Assembly (NCBI GenBank): GCA_020635675.1
Contig: JACJZJ010000003.1
Span: 248,001 to 312,000, forward strand
Direction of reading: 5' to 3'
From: Flavobacteriales bacterium
Lineage (GTDB): Bacteria; Bacteroidota; Bacteroidia; Flavobacteriales_F; PHOS-HE28
DNA: 64,000 nt
The translations under genes were made by a program, and so were the position numbers. The notes under the pieces are model-generated. The model was not told where the DNA came from, ran no database searches, and worked only from the letters and a program-made list of their open reading frames with translations. Within the stretch, counting starts at the first letter, position 1. Every line of letters starts with the position of its first letter. Below are positions 42,245-51,467 of this stretch, piece after piece.

Positions 42245-43341
42245 GCCTTTACGCAGCGCAGGACGGTGTGGCCCATGCCCACGTCGTCGATGTCGTCCGT
42301 GACCCGCAACCCGGCCCTTTCGATCAGTGGCAGGAACGCCTCGGCCCTGTACATCCGGCTGTTGCCGTTGGCCATCGCCGTGAAATAAAGCGAGGTGGCC
42401 GCCAGGCTGAACGATGCCGCTTGCCACCGCTGCCTGTCGATGAAGGTCTCCATGATGTACATCGCGGTGTTCGGTCCCATGGCCGCATGGGCCTTGCGCA
42501 GGATGGCCACGACCTCGTCCTCGCTGAAGCAATCGAGGAACTGGCTCATCCAGATCACGTCGGCCCCTTCCGGCAGCCGGCTCTCCGGATCGAGCATGTC
42601 GGCGATGGCGGTGCTCAGCCGATCGGCCAGGCCGGCCTTGGTCACGTTCGCCACCACCTCCTTCAACTGGCCAGGGAGGTCGACCACCACGACCTTGATG
42701 TTCGGATCGTGCCGCAGCACGCTGATGGCCCATTTGCCGGTATTGCCGCCCACGTCCATGATGGTGCCGGGCTTCTCGCGGAACACGATATCGAGCGCCG
42801 GTGGAAATGAATGGTCCGAGTAGTAGTGATCGAAATCGAACCAGCTGCGGCGCACGTGCTCCGGCAGCTCGCTCAGGGCGCGATACACCGTGGGCCAATC
42901 GCCAAAGACCTGCAGGCCCGCGGGTCGGCCTTCGTCCAGGGAGGCGGGCAGGTGCGCCATGCCCTCATAGCACACATCGCCGGTGAAGTCCATGTTCACC
43001 TTGGTCATGCGGTCGTGCGCCAGCATCAATCCCACCTTGGTCAGGCCGAAGCGCCCTTCCCTTTCCCAAAGCACACCCCCTGTCACCGTCATGTCGATCA
43101 GCACGGTGAGGGCGTAGGAGGATATGCCGCTCGTGGCCAGGATCTCCTCGCGGGACAGGCCCTTCGTGCGACCGCGGGCGAGCAGGTCGAACAGCCCCTT
43201 GCGTTGCATGTACCAGCATGCCTGGAAGAGGATCGGGCCGAAGGCGATGCGCTGGGCTTCCGCACGCGCCTCCACGGCGCTCATTTCTTTGGGGCGTACA
43301 TCCGTGGGCGCCACGGGTCGGGTGATCGTCGGTTCGTTCAC
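42241..43341 (-). CDS. SAM-dependent methyltransferase (acetylserotonin/O-MT-like)
   Basis: 366 residues from the GTG at 43341 (or 347 from the ATG at 43284). An N-terminal winged-helix dimerisation region (GLFDLLARGRTKGLSREEILATSGI) precedes a Rossmann core with the SAM motif IMDVGGNTGKWAI, then VVVDLPGQL. The general layout is that of small-molecule O-methyltransferases, which could methylate the phenolic head of the pigment. Last gene of the rightmost pigment block; no terminator is visible at its convergent end. Confidence 0.85.
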   Translation of the reverse strand: MNEPTITRPVAPTDVRPKEMSAVEARAEAQRIAFGPILFQACWYMQRKGLFDLLARGRTKGLSREEILATSGISSYALTVLIDMTVTGGVLWEREGRFGLTKVGLMLAHDRMTKVNMDFTGDVCYEGMAHLPASLDEGRPAGLQVFGDWPTVYRALSELPEHVRRSWFDFDHYYSDHSFPPALDIVFREKPGTIMDVGGNTGKWAISVLRHDPNIKVVVVDLPGQLKEVVANVTKAGLADRLSTAIADMLDPESRLPEGADVIWMSQFLDCFSEDEVVAILRKAHAAMGPNTAMYIMETFIDRQRWQAASFSLAATSLYFTAMANGNSRMYRAEAFLPLIERAGLRVTDDIDDVGMGHTVLRCVKA

Positions 43342-43382
43342 GGTCTCTAGGGCATCGTGGTGTCGCCGGCTTGGCGCCAGGC

Positions 43383-44678
43383 TCAACCGATGTGTTTGGT
43401 GCGGCGGTCGATGAAGAGTTGAGGTTTTCGGCTGTCCTTTGGCCACTTCATCGCCTCGATCGCGGCATGGGCCACCGGAGTGATCCGGGGCGCCACCCGC
43501 AAGCGATCGCGCAGTTCGTTCCGCAGATGCTCCACTTCGTCATCCTCCACGCTGGCCAGGATCTCCAGATCGTCATGGCCCAGTTCATCGCTCGTGCAGA
43601 TCACGACGAAGTTAGGGATCGTCGAGAGGGAGGCCATGCCGTCGATCACTTGTGCCGGATAGAGCGTGGTGCCCTTGACCTTCATGCGTTGCTGTTTCCG
43701 TCCGAGCACCGGTCCCAGCCACATGCCCTGCCCTTCACCGGAAAAGGGCTTTGAGCGCCAGGCGCAGATGTCGCCCGTGCGGTAGCGCAACAAGGGCATG
43801 GCCTCCACGTGGAACGGGGTCACGACCACCTCACCCGTCCCTCCGTCGGGCACGGGACGGTCCTTCTCGTCCAGGACCTCGAAGAGCGCCAGGCGCGGCT
43901 GTACGGCGTGGCCGGAGCCCTCCCAGCGTTCCGTGCATGCGGTGGCCATCTCGGTGCTCGCATAGGTGCCCAGCAGGTCGATGTCCCAATCCGCCTTGAT
44001 GCGCTGCGCAAGACTGTTCCACCTGCCTTCCGCGTCGTGTATCGGCTCACCGATGCAGACCGCCTTGCGCACGGAGGTGGATGCGGGATCGATGCCCTGC
44101 TGACGGGCGTGTTCCAGCAAACGGACCAGGAATGAAGGGACCGTGATCAATGTCGTGGTTCCGAAACGCAGGATACTGTCCCATTGCAATGACGCGGCTC
44201 CGGGACCGACACGCACCACACCTGCCCCCAAGGCGCGGGCTCCGAGGTAGTAGGCTAGGCCGGCCATGAACCTGCGGTCGATGGTGGTCATCAACTGGAC
44301 CACATCCCGCGCCGTTACACCGGCCATGCGCAGGCTGTTCGCTTCGTTCGCGGTCAGCCGCTCCAGGTCGGCCTCGCTCAACATCACCGCGACAGGCCTT
44401 CCGGTGGTGCCGCTCGTGGTCACGTGGTCGATCACCCGTTCGCGGGATACGGCGAGAAAATCCACGTTGCGCGATTCGAGGTCGGCATTGGTCGTGAACG
44501 GCAATCCAAGGATGTCCTCCACATTTCGGATCGATTCCGGGTCGATGCCGGATAGCGCCTCGGCATAGTACGTCGACCGGTCCCTTAGTCTCGCGAAATG
44601 CGCTCGCAGGAGGTCGCCTTGGATCCGCGCGACCCTTCCGGGGCTCTCATCAGCGACGAATCTCAGCTCTTCGCGCAT
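43383..44678 (-). CDS. AMP-dependent acyl-activating enzyme (PaaK/coumarate ligase-like)
   Basis: 431 residues; start at 44678 (MREELRFVADESPG). The ATP-binding motif is TTSGTTGRPVAVML, with later YASTEMATAC and RYRTGD, and a short C-terminal domain of the phenylacetate-CoA ligase type. It probably activates 4-coumarate or a derivative and loads it on an ACP or CoA as polyene starter. Overlaps the C45 gene stop by 16 bases. Confidence 0.88.
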   Translation of the reverse strand: MREELRFVADESPGRVARIQGDLLRAHFARLRDRSTYYAEALSGIDPESIRNVEDILGLPFTTNADLESRNVDFLAVSRERVIDHVTTSGTTGRPVAVMLSEADLERLTANEANSLRMAGVTARDVVQLMTTIDRRFMAGLAYYLGARALGAGVVRVGPGAASLQWDSILRFGTTTLITVPSFLVRLLEHARQQGIDPASTSVRKAVCIGEPIHDAEGRWNSLAQRIKADWDIDLLGTYASTEMATACTERWEGSGHAVQPRLALFEVLDEKDRPVPDGGTGEVVVTPFHVEAMPLLRYRTGDICAWRSKPFSGEGQGMWLGPVLGRKQQRMKVKGTTLYPAQVIDGMASLSTIPNFVVICTSDELGHDDLEILASVEDDEVEHLRNELRDRLRVAPRITPVAHAAIEAMKWPKDSRKPQLFIDRRTKHIG

Positions 44679-46345
44679 GCGGCGATCAATTGATGCAGGC
44701 GTTGCCTTTCGTTCTCGGAGGCCACTTCCTTGCCGAGCGCGGTCTGGAACCATGGAACGGCCTTGTCGCAATGTCCCAGGGCTTGTTCGATCTGCCCGAG
44801 GATCATGTAAGTAATGTAGTTCTCCGGGTCGGTATCGATGAACCGGGCCTGTTCATCGACCGAAAGCGCGAAGGGCTTTCCGGTGACCATCCGATCGGTG
44901 ATCGCCGTGCGCATGGCACGGTGCCAAACGAGGTCATCCATGCGGGGGGAGGTCAGAAAGGAGTCCGCGGGGATGGTGCGTGTGGGGTCGTACAAGGGCA
45001 TGCGCAAGGAGTCCTTCACGCTGGCGGCAAAGATCGCAGGCAGGTCGTAACAGAGGTATTCGCCCAATTGATATGGGCCCACCGAGAGCCACATCCGTCC
45101 ATCCTCCGGCCGGAACACCACCGAGTGGTGCGCGATCATCTGGTCGATGGCCATCGGGTTGGCAAGCCCTACCGGCCTTCCATCCGGCCCCATGCGGTCG
45201 CGAAGGATTTCCGCCGCGTCCGTGGGCCCCATCCGGGGATGATCGTTGAGCAGGTCCCACATCCGGCGATAGCGTCCCATGCTGTCGCTTTGCTTGATGT
45301 TCTCCAGGTTGGGTGCTGAATCGCGGAAACGCTTGCTCTGGTAGTGGTTCGCGCAGACCACGGCGCCCGAGTCGGGATCGTACACGCCCATGCCGTCAGG
45401 GGCCTTTTCGATCACGGCGGCACGTGCGTCCTTCGCGGAGGACACGAGAATGGCCTCGCTCACGAACACATCGCGTTCCTTCGCGATGGCGATGGCCTCA
45501 TCGATCGTGGATGCGTATTGAAGGATCTCACGGGCAAGCAGGGAGATCGGTGTACGCGCCCCAAATGGGATCGCGGATCGAGCCGCATTGATCGTCACGG
45601 TGAGCCCCGCGAGGTTCATGCCGCTCACTGCTCCCATCATGCCCCCCCAGGTGATCTCGGCGAAAGGGTGACCTTGCTCAGGGCGCATGAAGAGCACCAC
45701 CTTGTCACAGGCGAAGTCCTCGCCCATGTAGAAGTCGAAGTTCCGTCCCACGAGCAGCTTGCCATCGGCCGTGCGATCGCCCCATACGGCGAATGAGGTG
45801 CATCCCACGATCGCCAGGTCCTGCAACGCGTGGCCGATGTCGTGGGCAGCGTGATAGTTCAGGGCCCGGTCGTATTTCGGCGCGATGAAGTCGAAGGCAT
45901 CGCTGAAACTTCGGCTTTCTCCGTAGATCTCGCGGCGGAACTCCATCGGGATGTGGTCCTCGATGTTGCGATCGAAGATGGCCACGCCGTATCGCAGCCA
46001 GCCGAGCTTGGTCTCGTCCGGCACCAGCAGCCGGATGCGGTCCACGAACAATTCCTCCTGCCTTTCGATGAGGTCCCGTGCGAGTACACCATAGGTCGAC
46101 CCGCGTTCCAGGTCCGGTCCTTCCACATAGGCCTCCCAGACACCGCGGTCGTTCTGCGCCAATCGGTCCGCTCCGACCCTCCAGGCGCGATCACCGTCCG
46201 GAACACGTTCCGGCAGCACGAGTTGTTCTCCGGGCTCCAGTGGAGGTGTCAGGTGCATGTCGAACCGGAGTACGCACCCACCGACCACCACTATTGCGAT
46301 GATCGCTTCAAGGAGCAGATGGAGCGAACGGAGGATCCAGCGCAT
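44663..46345 (-). CDS. C45-family autoproteolytic acyltransferase/hydrolase
   Basis: 560 residues from the ATG at 46345 (MRWILRSLHLLLEA), which begins a membrane anchor; the frame upstream to 46723 is antisense noise. The Ntn-hydrolase nucleophile is probably the Cys of GCTSFAVWG, followed by LLVGRNFDFY, as in acyl-CoA:6-APA acyltransferases (C45). The C-terminal ~60 residues are TPR-like (ENYITYMILGQIEQALGHCDKAVPWFQTAL). Members accompany flexirubin clusters and may acylate or process the product; the donor is unknown. Unusually long for the family because of its N- and C-terminal additions. Confidence 0.8.
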   Translation of the reverse strand: MRWILRSLHLLLEAIIAIVVVGGCVLRFDMHLTPPLEPGEQLVLPERVPDGDRAWRVGADRLAQNDRGVWEAYVEGPDLERGSTYGVLARDLIERQEELFVDRIRLLVPDETKLGWLRYGVAIFDRNIEDHIPMEFRREIYGESRSFSDAFDFIAPKYDRALNYHAAHDIGHALQDLAIVGCTSFAVWGDRTADGKLLVGRNFDFYMGEDFACDKVVLFMRPEQGHPFAEITWGGMMGAVSGMNLAGLTVTINAARSAIPFGARTPISLLAREILQYASTIDEAIAIAKERDVFVSEAILVSSAKDARAAVIEKAPDGMGVYDPDSGAVVCANHYQSKRFRDSAPNLENIKQSDSMGRYRRMWDLLNDHPRMGPTDAAEILRDRMGPDGRPVGLANPMAIDQMIAHHSVVFRPEDGRMWLSVGPYQLGEYLCYDLPAIFAASVKDSLRMPLYDPTRTIPADSFLTSPRMDDLVWHRAMRTAITDRMVTGKPFALSVDEQARFIDTDPENYITYMILGQIEQALGHCDKAVPWFQTALGKEVASENERQRLHQLIAACAKS

Positions 46346-46398
46346 TGGAGTGAAGGCCCGAGGACCGGCGCGCAAAGGTATTGCCGGTGCAGCGGGGG

Positions 46399-46995
46399 TC
46401 AGAAGCCCAGGCCGAAGCCGATGCTGATCTGCGGCGCCCCCGTGGTGTAGGGGCCTCGGGGATCCTGCAACACGTCCCACAAGACCATGGCAAGCAGGTA
46501 GTTGTTCCCCCCAAGTCGCGCCGAATATCCTCCGCCGACATAGAGGAACGGTATCCAATAGCGCGCAAGGCCCGCCACATTGGGTCTGTAGAGTTCCATA
46601 TTGAGTTCCTCGAACTCGACGTGCGCGAACAAGGGTTCGAGAATGCGGTAGCGCGCGAAGACCTTGCCTCCGTAAACGTTGGTCTCGAAGGCGTATGCGT
46701 CCCGGTTGTCGCGGTAGTACCAATAGGTGGCGCCCAGGCCGGCGGAAAGCTTGCCGTTCCGGGTGATCTTGTATCCGACGATCGGTTCGATCGAGATGTT
46801 CGTGATCGTGCCGAAGCCAAGTCCCAATCCGCCCCCGTAGTAGAAGCGGTCCTTCCAGGAGCGTGGCGCATCGGTGGTGTCCCTGCCGGCGGTACTGGGC
46901 GCACCATCATCGCGGACGTAGTCGTCCTCGGTCTGGGCCACCGCCATCCTGGATGCCAGGAGGAGGAGAGGCAAGAGGATGATAGCGCGAGGCAT
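46399..46995 (-). CDS. Outer-membrane beta-barrel protein
   Basis: 198 residues; start at 46995 (MPRAIILLPLLLLASRMAVAQ) with a signal peptide. The body alternates short amphipathic strands (YYGGGLGLGFGTITNISIEPIVGYKI; KVFARYRILEPLFAHVEFEEL) and ends in a Phe (ISIGFGLGF), the usual BAM recognition. Probably an eight-stranded barrel. The gene sits inside the pigment block and may receive or anchor the exported lipid. A -7 box (TAATTTCG) ends six bases before the ATG. Confidence 0.75.
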   Translation of the reverse strand: MPRAIILLPLLLLASRMAVAQTEDDYVRDDGAPSTAGRDTTDAPRSWKDRFYYGGGLGLGFGTITNISIEPIVGYKITRNGKLSAGLGATYWYYRDNRDAYAFETNVYGGKVFARYRILEPLFAHVEFEELNMELYRPNVAGLARYWIPFLYVGGGYSARLGGNNYLLAMVLWDVLQDPRGPYTTGAPQISIGFGLGF

Positions 46996-47001
46996 GAAGT
47001 G

Positions 47002-47009
47002 CGAAATTA
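47002..47009 (-). promoter_or_regulatory. -7 box for the beta-barrel gene
   Basis: TAATTTCG on minus, six bases before the start codon at 46995. Confidence 0.4.
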
Positions 47010-48341
47010 CCGCGTTCGCACGCCGCTCCCAGGCCGGTATCGACGTTGGAACGAAACGGCCAGGGCCAAGGAACGTGCCGCCATCCAGGCAAGGAACGCG
47101 CTCCATACCGCGAAAAGAAGTCCGTCGAGCTGATGTCCGATCAGGATCACGGGAACAAAAACAAGGGCCGTGGAGAGGATCAACACATTGCGCAGCAGAG
47201 CCCCTTCGCCAAGACCCTTGAAGATCCCATCGAAGGCGAAGGCAATGGCATTGAGCGGCTGCGTGACGATCACCATCCAGAAAATACCGACGAAAAGCCG
47301 GTGCACCTCGAGGTCGGCCGTGAACAAATGGCCGATCGGGACATAAAGAAGTGCATAGAGGACCGCCAGCCCGATGCCGATCCAGATGCTCCGGCGCACC
47401 ACCTGCCAGCTTACCAGGTACAATTGACGCCAATCCCTTGAACCGTTCAGTCGCCCGGCCAGCACGCTGCCTGCCGCGGCATACCCGTCGATGAAAAAGG
47501 CGCTGAACAGCCAGATGTTCATCGCGATGCTGTGCGCCCCGATGTAGGCCTGCCCATAGCCGGTGGCGTACCGGTTGCCGAGGTAGTAGCAGACGTTCAG
47601 GGCGATCGTCCGCGCGAAAAGATTGCCGCTGAGGAGCAGTAACGATGGGACCTCCGGGTGCGTCCAGCGGACGGGTACGATGCGGAACGGCGTGCGCCGT
47701 TCCAGGATCACGATCGCAGAGACGAACATCACCACCTGGGCGATCAAACTGGCGAGCGCCGAGCCGCGGATGCCCATGGCAGGGACCGGACCCCAGCCGA
47801 AGATGAGGATCGGGTTCAGCACCAGGTTGATCAGTGCTCCGGTCACGCTCAACCACATGTTCCAGCGGAGGTTCTGCATGCCACGAAAGGCACCTGTCAA
47901 TGCGAAGGTGGCCAGTACCATCGGGTGGCCGAACGACCGGACGTGGTAATAGGCGATCGCCTTCTCGAGTACTTCGCCCTGTGCGTTGTAAAGGCGGAAT
48001 ATCGGCCCGGCCAACGCGTTGGTGACCAGGAAGAAAACGAGCCCAAGGGCGAAGTTCATCCAAACGGCCAGTGGGACCAGTCCTCGGATCTCATCCAGGC
48101 GGTCCTCGCCGTAGTAGCGCGCCACCACGGCCAACACCGCGCTGCGTGTTTGAGCGAGCACCCAGACCACCAACAGGAAGAAACTGGCGGAGATCCCCAC
48201 GGCGGCCAGGTCCGCGGTGCCCAACCGCCCAACGAACGCGGTATCCACCAGGGAGATGATCGGCTCCGCGATGCCACTGATGATAGCAGGCACCGCCAAA
48301 CGGTCGATGTCGCGTCGGGTGATGGGATGGCGTCCGCTCAA
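47007..48341 (-). CDS. MATE-family efflux transporter
   Basis: 444 residues with about 12 hydrophobic segments in two halves. Typical MATE patterns: LVDTAFVGRLGTADLAAVGI near the N-terminus, GAFRGMQNLRWNMWLSV, and ANISIALNVCYYLGNRY-like membrane stretches in the second half. DinF-like in size. Drug or lipid efflux driven by Na+ or H+. It may be a pigment-cluster gene or simply its neighbour; a gap of 11 bases separates it from the beta-barrel gene. Confidence 0.9.
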   Translation of the reverse strand: MSGRHPITRRDIDRLAVPAIISGIAEPIISLVDTAFVGRLGTADLAAVGISASFFLLVVWVLAQTRSAVLAVVARYYGEDRLDEIRGLVPLAVWMNFALGLVFFLVTNALAGPIFRLYNAQGEVLEKAIAYYHVRSFGHPMVLATFALTGAFRGMQNLRWNMWLSVTGALINLVLNPILIFGWGPVPAMGIRGSALASLIAQVVMFVSAIVILERRTPFRIVPVRWTHPEVPSLLLLSGNLFARTIALNVCYYLGNRYATGYGQAYIGAHSIAMNIWLFSAFFIDGYAAAGSVLAGRLNGSRDWRQLYLVSWQVVRRSIWIGIGLAVLYALLYVPIGHLFTADLEVHRLFVGIFWMVIVTQPLNAIAFAFDGIFKGLGEGALLRNVLILSTALVFVPVILIGHQLDGLLFAVWSAFLAWMAARSLALAVSFQRRYRPGSGVRTR

Positions 48342-48409
48342 GGCATCCTACCGGTAGGTCTCCTGACCGCTCCGGGCGGCGCAAAGTTCGGCCTGCTGGG
48401 CAGGACCTG

Positions 48410-51376
48410 CTAACGCACAAGGGTCACGTGACCTCGGGCCTTGTCGTGGAACCCCCGGTATTTGTCCAGGAATTCGATCTGCCAGACGTACACGCCCGGC
48501 ATGGCGGGTGAACCGTTCGCCAGGCTCCCGTCCCACCATTCGCCCAGCTTATTGGTCCGGAATATCGCCTGCCCCCAGCGGTCGAAAATGGTCATGTCGA
48601 AATCCGCCTCGGCAAGACCCAGCCCCAGGGGGCCGAACAGGTCGTTCACGCCGTCGTCATCCGGTGTGAACGCATTGGGCACATAGAGCGAGAAGACGCC
48701 GTCGATATGAACGATCTTCATCACGCTGTCCGGACATCCATAGATGTTCGTGACATGCAGCCACACCGGGTAGTCGCCCTCGTCCGTTTCGGGAAAGAGG
48801 ACGATGGGGTCCGGCACGAAGGCTGAATCCGGGATACATAGCGGGCCGAAGGACCAAGCCCAGCTCACGTCGTCGATCGAGCGGTTCAGGAAGGCTACTT
48901 CCGGGTCGAGTACGTTGACGGACAGGGGAATGTGGTCAAAATCGGCCACCGGGTATGGACGCGCGCACACCACGTCCGGGAAGGTCGCTGTGCCGGGGCA
49001 TCCTTCCGGGCTGAAGACGGTCAGCGTCACATCGTAGCATCCCACGTTTGCGTAGGTGTTCGTGACCTGTCCGCATCCGGTCGTCGATTGGCCATCACCG
49101 AAATTCCAAATGCAATCCGCGCCCACATCGCCCGGGGGCGTCAGATTCGTGAATGTGAAGGTGGCCGGGAAGCAGTCCTGGTAACGATCGGGTGCCAAAA
49201 GGGGCACGGGTGGCGGATACCAGGCCACCTGCACGGTATCGGTCGCCGGTGGTGTGCCGCATCCGTCCGCTACGGTGACGATGAACGTATTGACCTGTCC
49301 GTTCGGGGTGTAATTCAATGTGTCATCGGTGCCGATGGTGCCCAAGCCGGGTTCCGTCCAATCGAAGAAATAGGGGGCGCCGATGCCACCACCCGGTTGC
49401 ACGCTCATGACCGTGCCAGCATCGATGCAGATGCTGTCGGGGGCCAGCGCGGTCGCCAACAAGGGCGGATAGAGATCCACCGCGGCCGCCACACTGGCTG
49501 AGACACAACCGTGGTCATCCGTGGCAAAAACGTTGTACACCGTCGGGGCATTGGGGCCCACCTGATGGGGCCCATTGCCAACAAGCCCCTGGTCCCAGTG
49601 GAAGGTGTAGGGCAAGGTGCCCCCCATGGCCTGCGCGGAAAGTGTCGCCAGGGTGGACAGACAGATCGTGGTGTCGGAGGTGCTTGCGATCAGTTCATCA
49701 GGTTCGTTCACCTGGAGCAGGGTGTCGTGCAGGCACCCCATCGGTTCGAGCAGGTGCAGGTCATAGCTGCCAGCGGTAAGCCCGGCCAACACCGCCTGAC
49801 CGTTGGTATTCTGACTTTGCTGCAGGTTGCCGCCCGCATACAGTTCGTAGGTCCAAGGTGGTCCGGCCGTTCCCCAGGGCTCCACGGTGATGGAGCCATC
49901 ACTGCTCCCGTGGCAGTCCGCATCGTCGATCGTGATCGCATCGAAACCGAAGGGCGGAACGACCTCCACCGTCAGCGTATCCTTGTTCACGCAGCCCTGG
50001 CCGTTCAGATCGCTCGTCACTTCGTAAACAGTGGTGGCCGCGGGTGAGGCGATCGGGTCCGCGCATGGGTTGCAGCTGAAGTTCACGCCCACCTGGATGG
50101 GTGGGCCGCTCAAGACCGCCCAGTCGAAGATGTTGCCGCCTGTGGCCAGCACGGCAAGGTCGTCCGCGAAGCATAGGATGGTGTCCTGCACATTGATCTG
50201 GGTGGTGGGCAGGAAGGTCACCCATACGGTCGATTGGGCAAGGCCGGTCACCGGGCAGGCATTGTCCTCGGCGGTCACTGTGAAGGAGGCCAGTGAGGCG
50301 GTCCCGGGCACCGCGGTCCAGCAGACCGTCGCTGTGGCCGGGTTGACCCCGGTCTGCATGAACGTTGCCCCCGGCAGGACGAGGTCCACGTTGGACGTGA
50401 GCGTCAGGCTGTCGTTGGCGTTCCCGTCCATGAAGACCAGATCGAAGCAGAATTGGTCGCCCAAACAGAGTTCCACGCTGGTCGGGCCGGTCTGGGACGC
50501 GTCGCCGGTAAGGTTCGTGAGTGAAAGCGGGGAATCGGGGAGGATGTTCGTGCAGTTGATCACCGTGAACTGCATGTCACGCATCACCGTGCCGATCAGG
50601 TTCCCGTTGTCGTCATATTCCTCGACCTGCACGACCACGATGTAATTGCCCGTGATCGTGGGGGTGAAGTTGACCGCACCCGTGTTCGGATCCAAGGCGA
50701 TGCCAGGGATGGGTGCGGTGCTGCTGTAACCCGTGCCATAGGAAAGGGAGGTGATGGCGTCGATCCGGCCATCGATAAAGGTGTAGACCAGCGAATCACC
50801 GTCCGGATCGTAGACCCCGAAATTGTAGTTCACCGGCTGGCCCAGACATACGAAGGGGATGGGTTGGGCGGTGAACACCGGCGAATCGTTGCAGGGTGCG
50901 GTCACCGTATTGATCACCGCTTCCGCATAGATGTCGTCCAGGCTGCTGTTCGGCACATTGACGGATGTGTTCCGGCAACAGTCCGACCACCCGATCGTCC
51001 AACTGTCACAGGGCGGGTACAGATAGACCGTTCCTTGGAAATTGTAGGCCTCCATGCCCGGGTATCCTCCCGAACCGCAATCGCTCTGGGGCAGGATGGG
51101 TGGGCACAACTGACTGATCTCCTGACCGCTACCGGGTCCCTGCCCCAGGGTCACGGTGAAGTAGGAGCCGCAGTCGCTCGAGATCACGATCTCCTGGGTG
51201 CTGCTCATCGCGATGCCGCTGCAATCCCGGAAGAGATTGAGGGTGATCTGGTAATTGTTCCCCCCCGTGCATTCCCAGCTGATATCGACCCCGCTGATAT
51301 GAGTGGCGAGCAAGGAGCCGGGCGCGAACATCGCCGAAGCGGCCATAAGGCCAAGGACATTGAGCGGTCGTCGCAT
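48410..51376 (-). CDS. T9SS type B secreted protein, paralogue of the 13-18 kb protein
   Basis: 988 residues; start at 51376 (MRRPLNVLGLMAAS), signal peptide ending LLATHISG. The N-terminal ~320 residues resemble the giant protein at 13348 in plan: ATH-x-x-GG after the signal peptide, an NCG/DCSG segment, SDCCRNTS-type pairs and a QPIPFVCLGQPVNYNFGVYDPDGDSL block. A long middle region holds Ig/PKD-like modules (CIWNFGDGQST), and a CHU_C sorting domain ends it (FTPDDDGVNDLFGP, FDRWGQAIFRT, PGVYVWQIEF). Probably surface-displayed by T9SS. Confidence 0.9.
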   Translation of the reverse strand: MRRPLNVLGLMAASAMFAPGSLLATHISGVDISWECTGGNNYQITLNLFRDCSGIAMSSTQEIVISSDCGSYFTVTLGQGPGSGQEISQLCPPILPQSDCGSGGYPGMEAYNFQGTVYLYPPCDSWTIGWSDCCRNTSVNVPNSSLDDIYAEAVINTVTAPCNDSPVFTAQPIPFVCLGQPVNYNFGVYDPDGDSLVYTFIDGRIDAITSLSYGTGYSSTAPIPGIALDPNTGAVNFTPTITGNYIVVVQVEEYDDNGNLIGTVMRDMQFTVINCTNILPDSPLSLTNLTGDASQTGPTSVELCLGDQFCFDLVFMDGNANDSLTLTSNVDLVLPGATFMQTGVNPATATVCWTAVPGTASLASFTVTAEDNACPVTGLAQSTVWVTFLPTTQINVQDTILCFADDLAVLATGGNIFDWAVLSGPPIQVGVNFSCNPCADPIASPAATTVYEVTSDLNGQGCVNKDTLTVEVVPPFGFDAITIDDADCHGSSDGSITVEPWGTAGPPWTYELYAGGNLQQSQNTNGQAVLAGLTAGSYDLHLLEPMGCLHDTLLQVNEPDELIASTSDTTICLSTLATLSAQAMGGTLPYTFHWDQGLVGNGPHQVGPNAPTVYNVFATDDHGCVSASVAAAVDLYPPLLATALAPDSICIDAGTVMSVQPGGGIGAPYFFDWTEPGLGTIGTDDTLNYTPNGQVNTFIVTVADGCGTPPATDTVQVAWYPPPVPLLAPDRYQDCFPATFTFTNLTPPGDVGADCIWNFGDGQSTTGCGQVTNTYANVGCYDVTLTVFSPEGCPGTATFPDVVCARPYPVADFDHIPLSVNVLDPEVAFLNRSIDDVSWAWSFGPLCIPDSAFVPDPIVLFPETDEGDYPVWLHVTNIYGCPDSVMKIVHIDGVFSLYVPNAFTPDDDGVNDLFGPLGLGLAEADFDMTIFDRWGQAIFRTNKLGEWWDGSLANGSPAMPGVYVWQIEFLDKYRGFHDKARGHVTLVR

Positions 51377-51467
51377 CTTGCTGGGGCTCCGTGAAAATAA
51401 GGTCTTCTCCGGATCGTGGTCCCCGTTCAGGACGATGGGCTCCCAGGCGAGGTTGCCCCAAGGCCGA

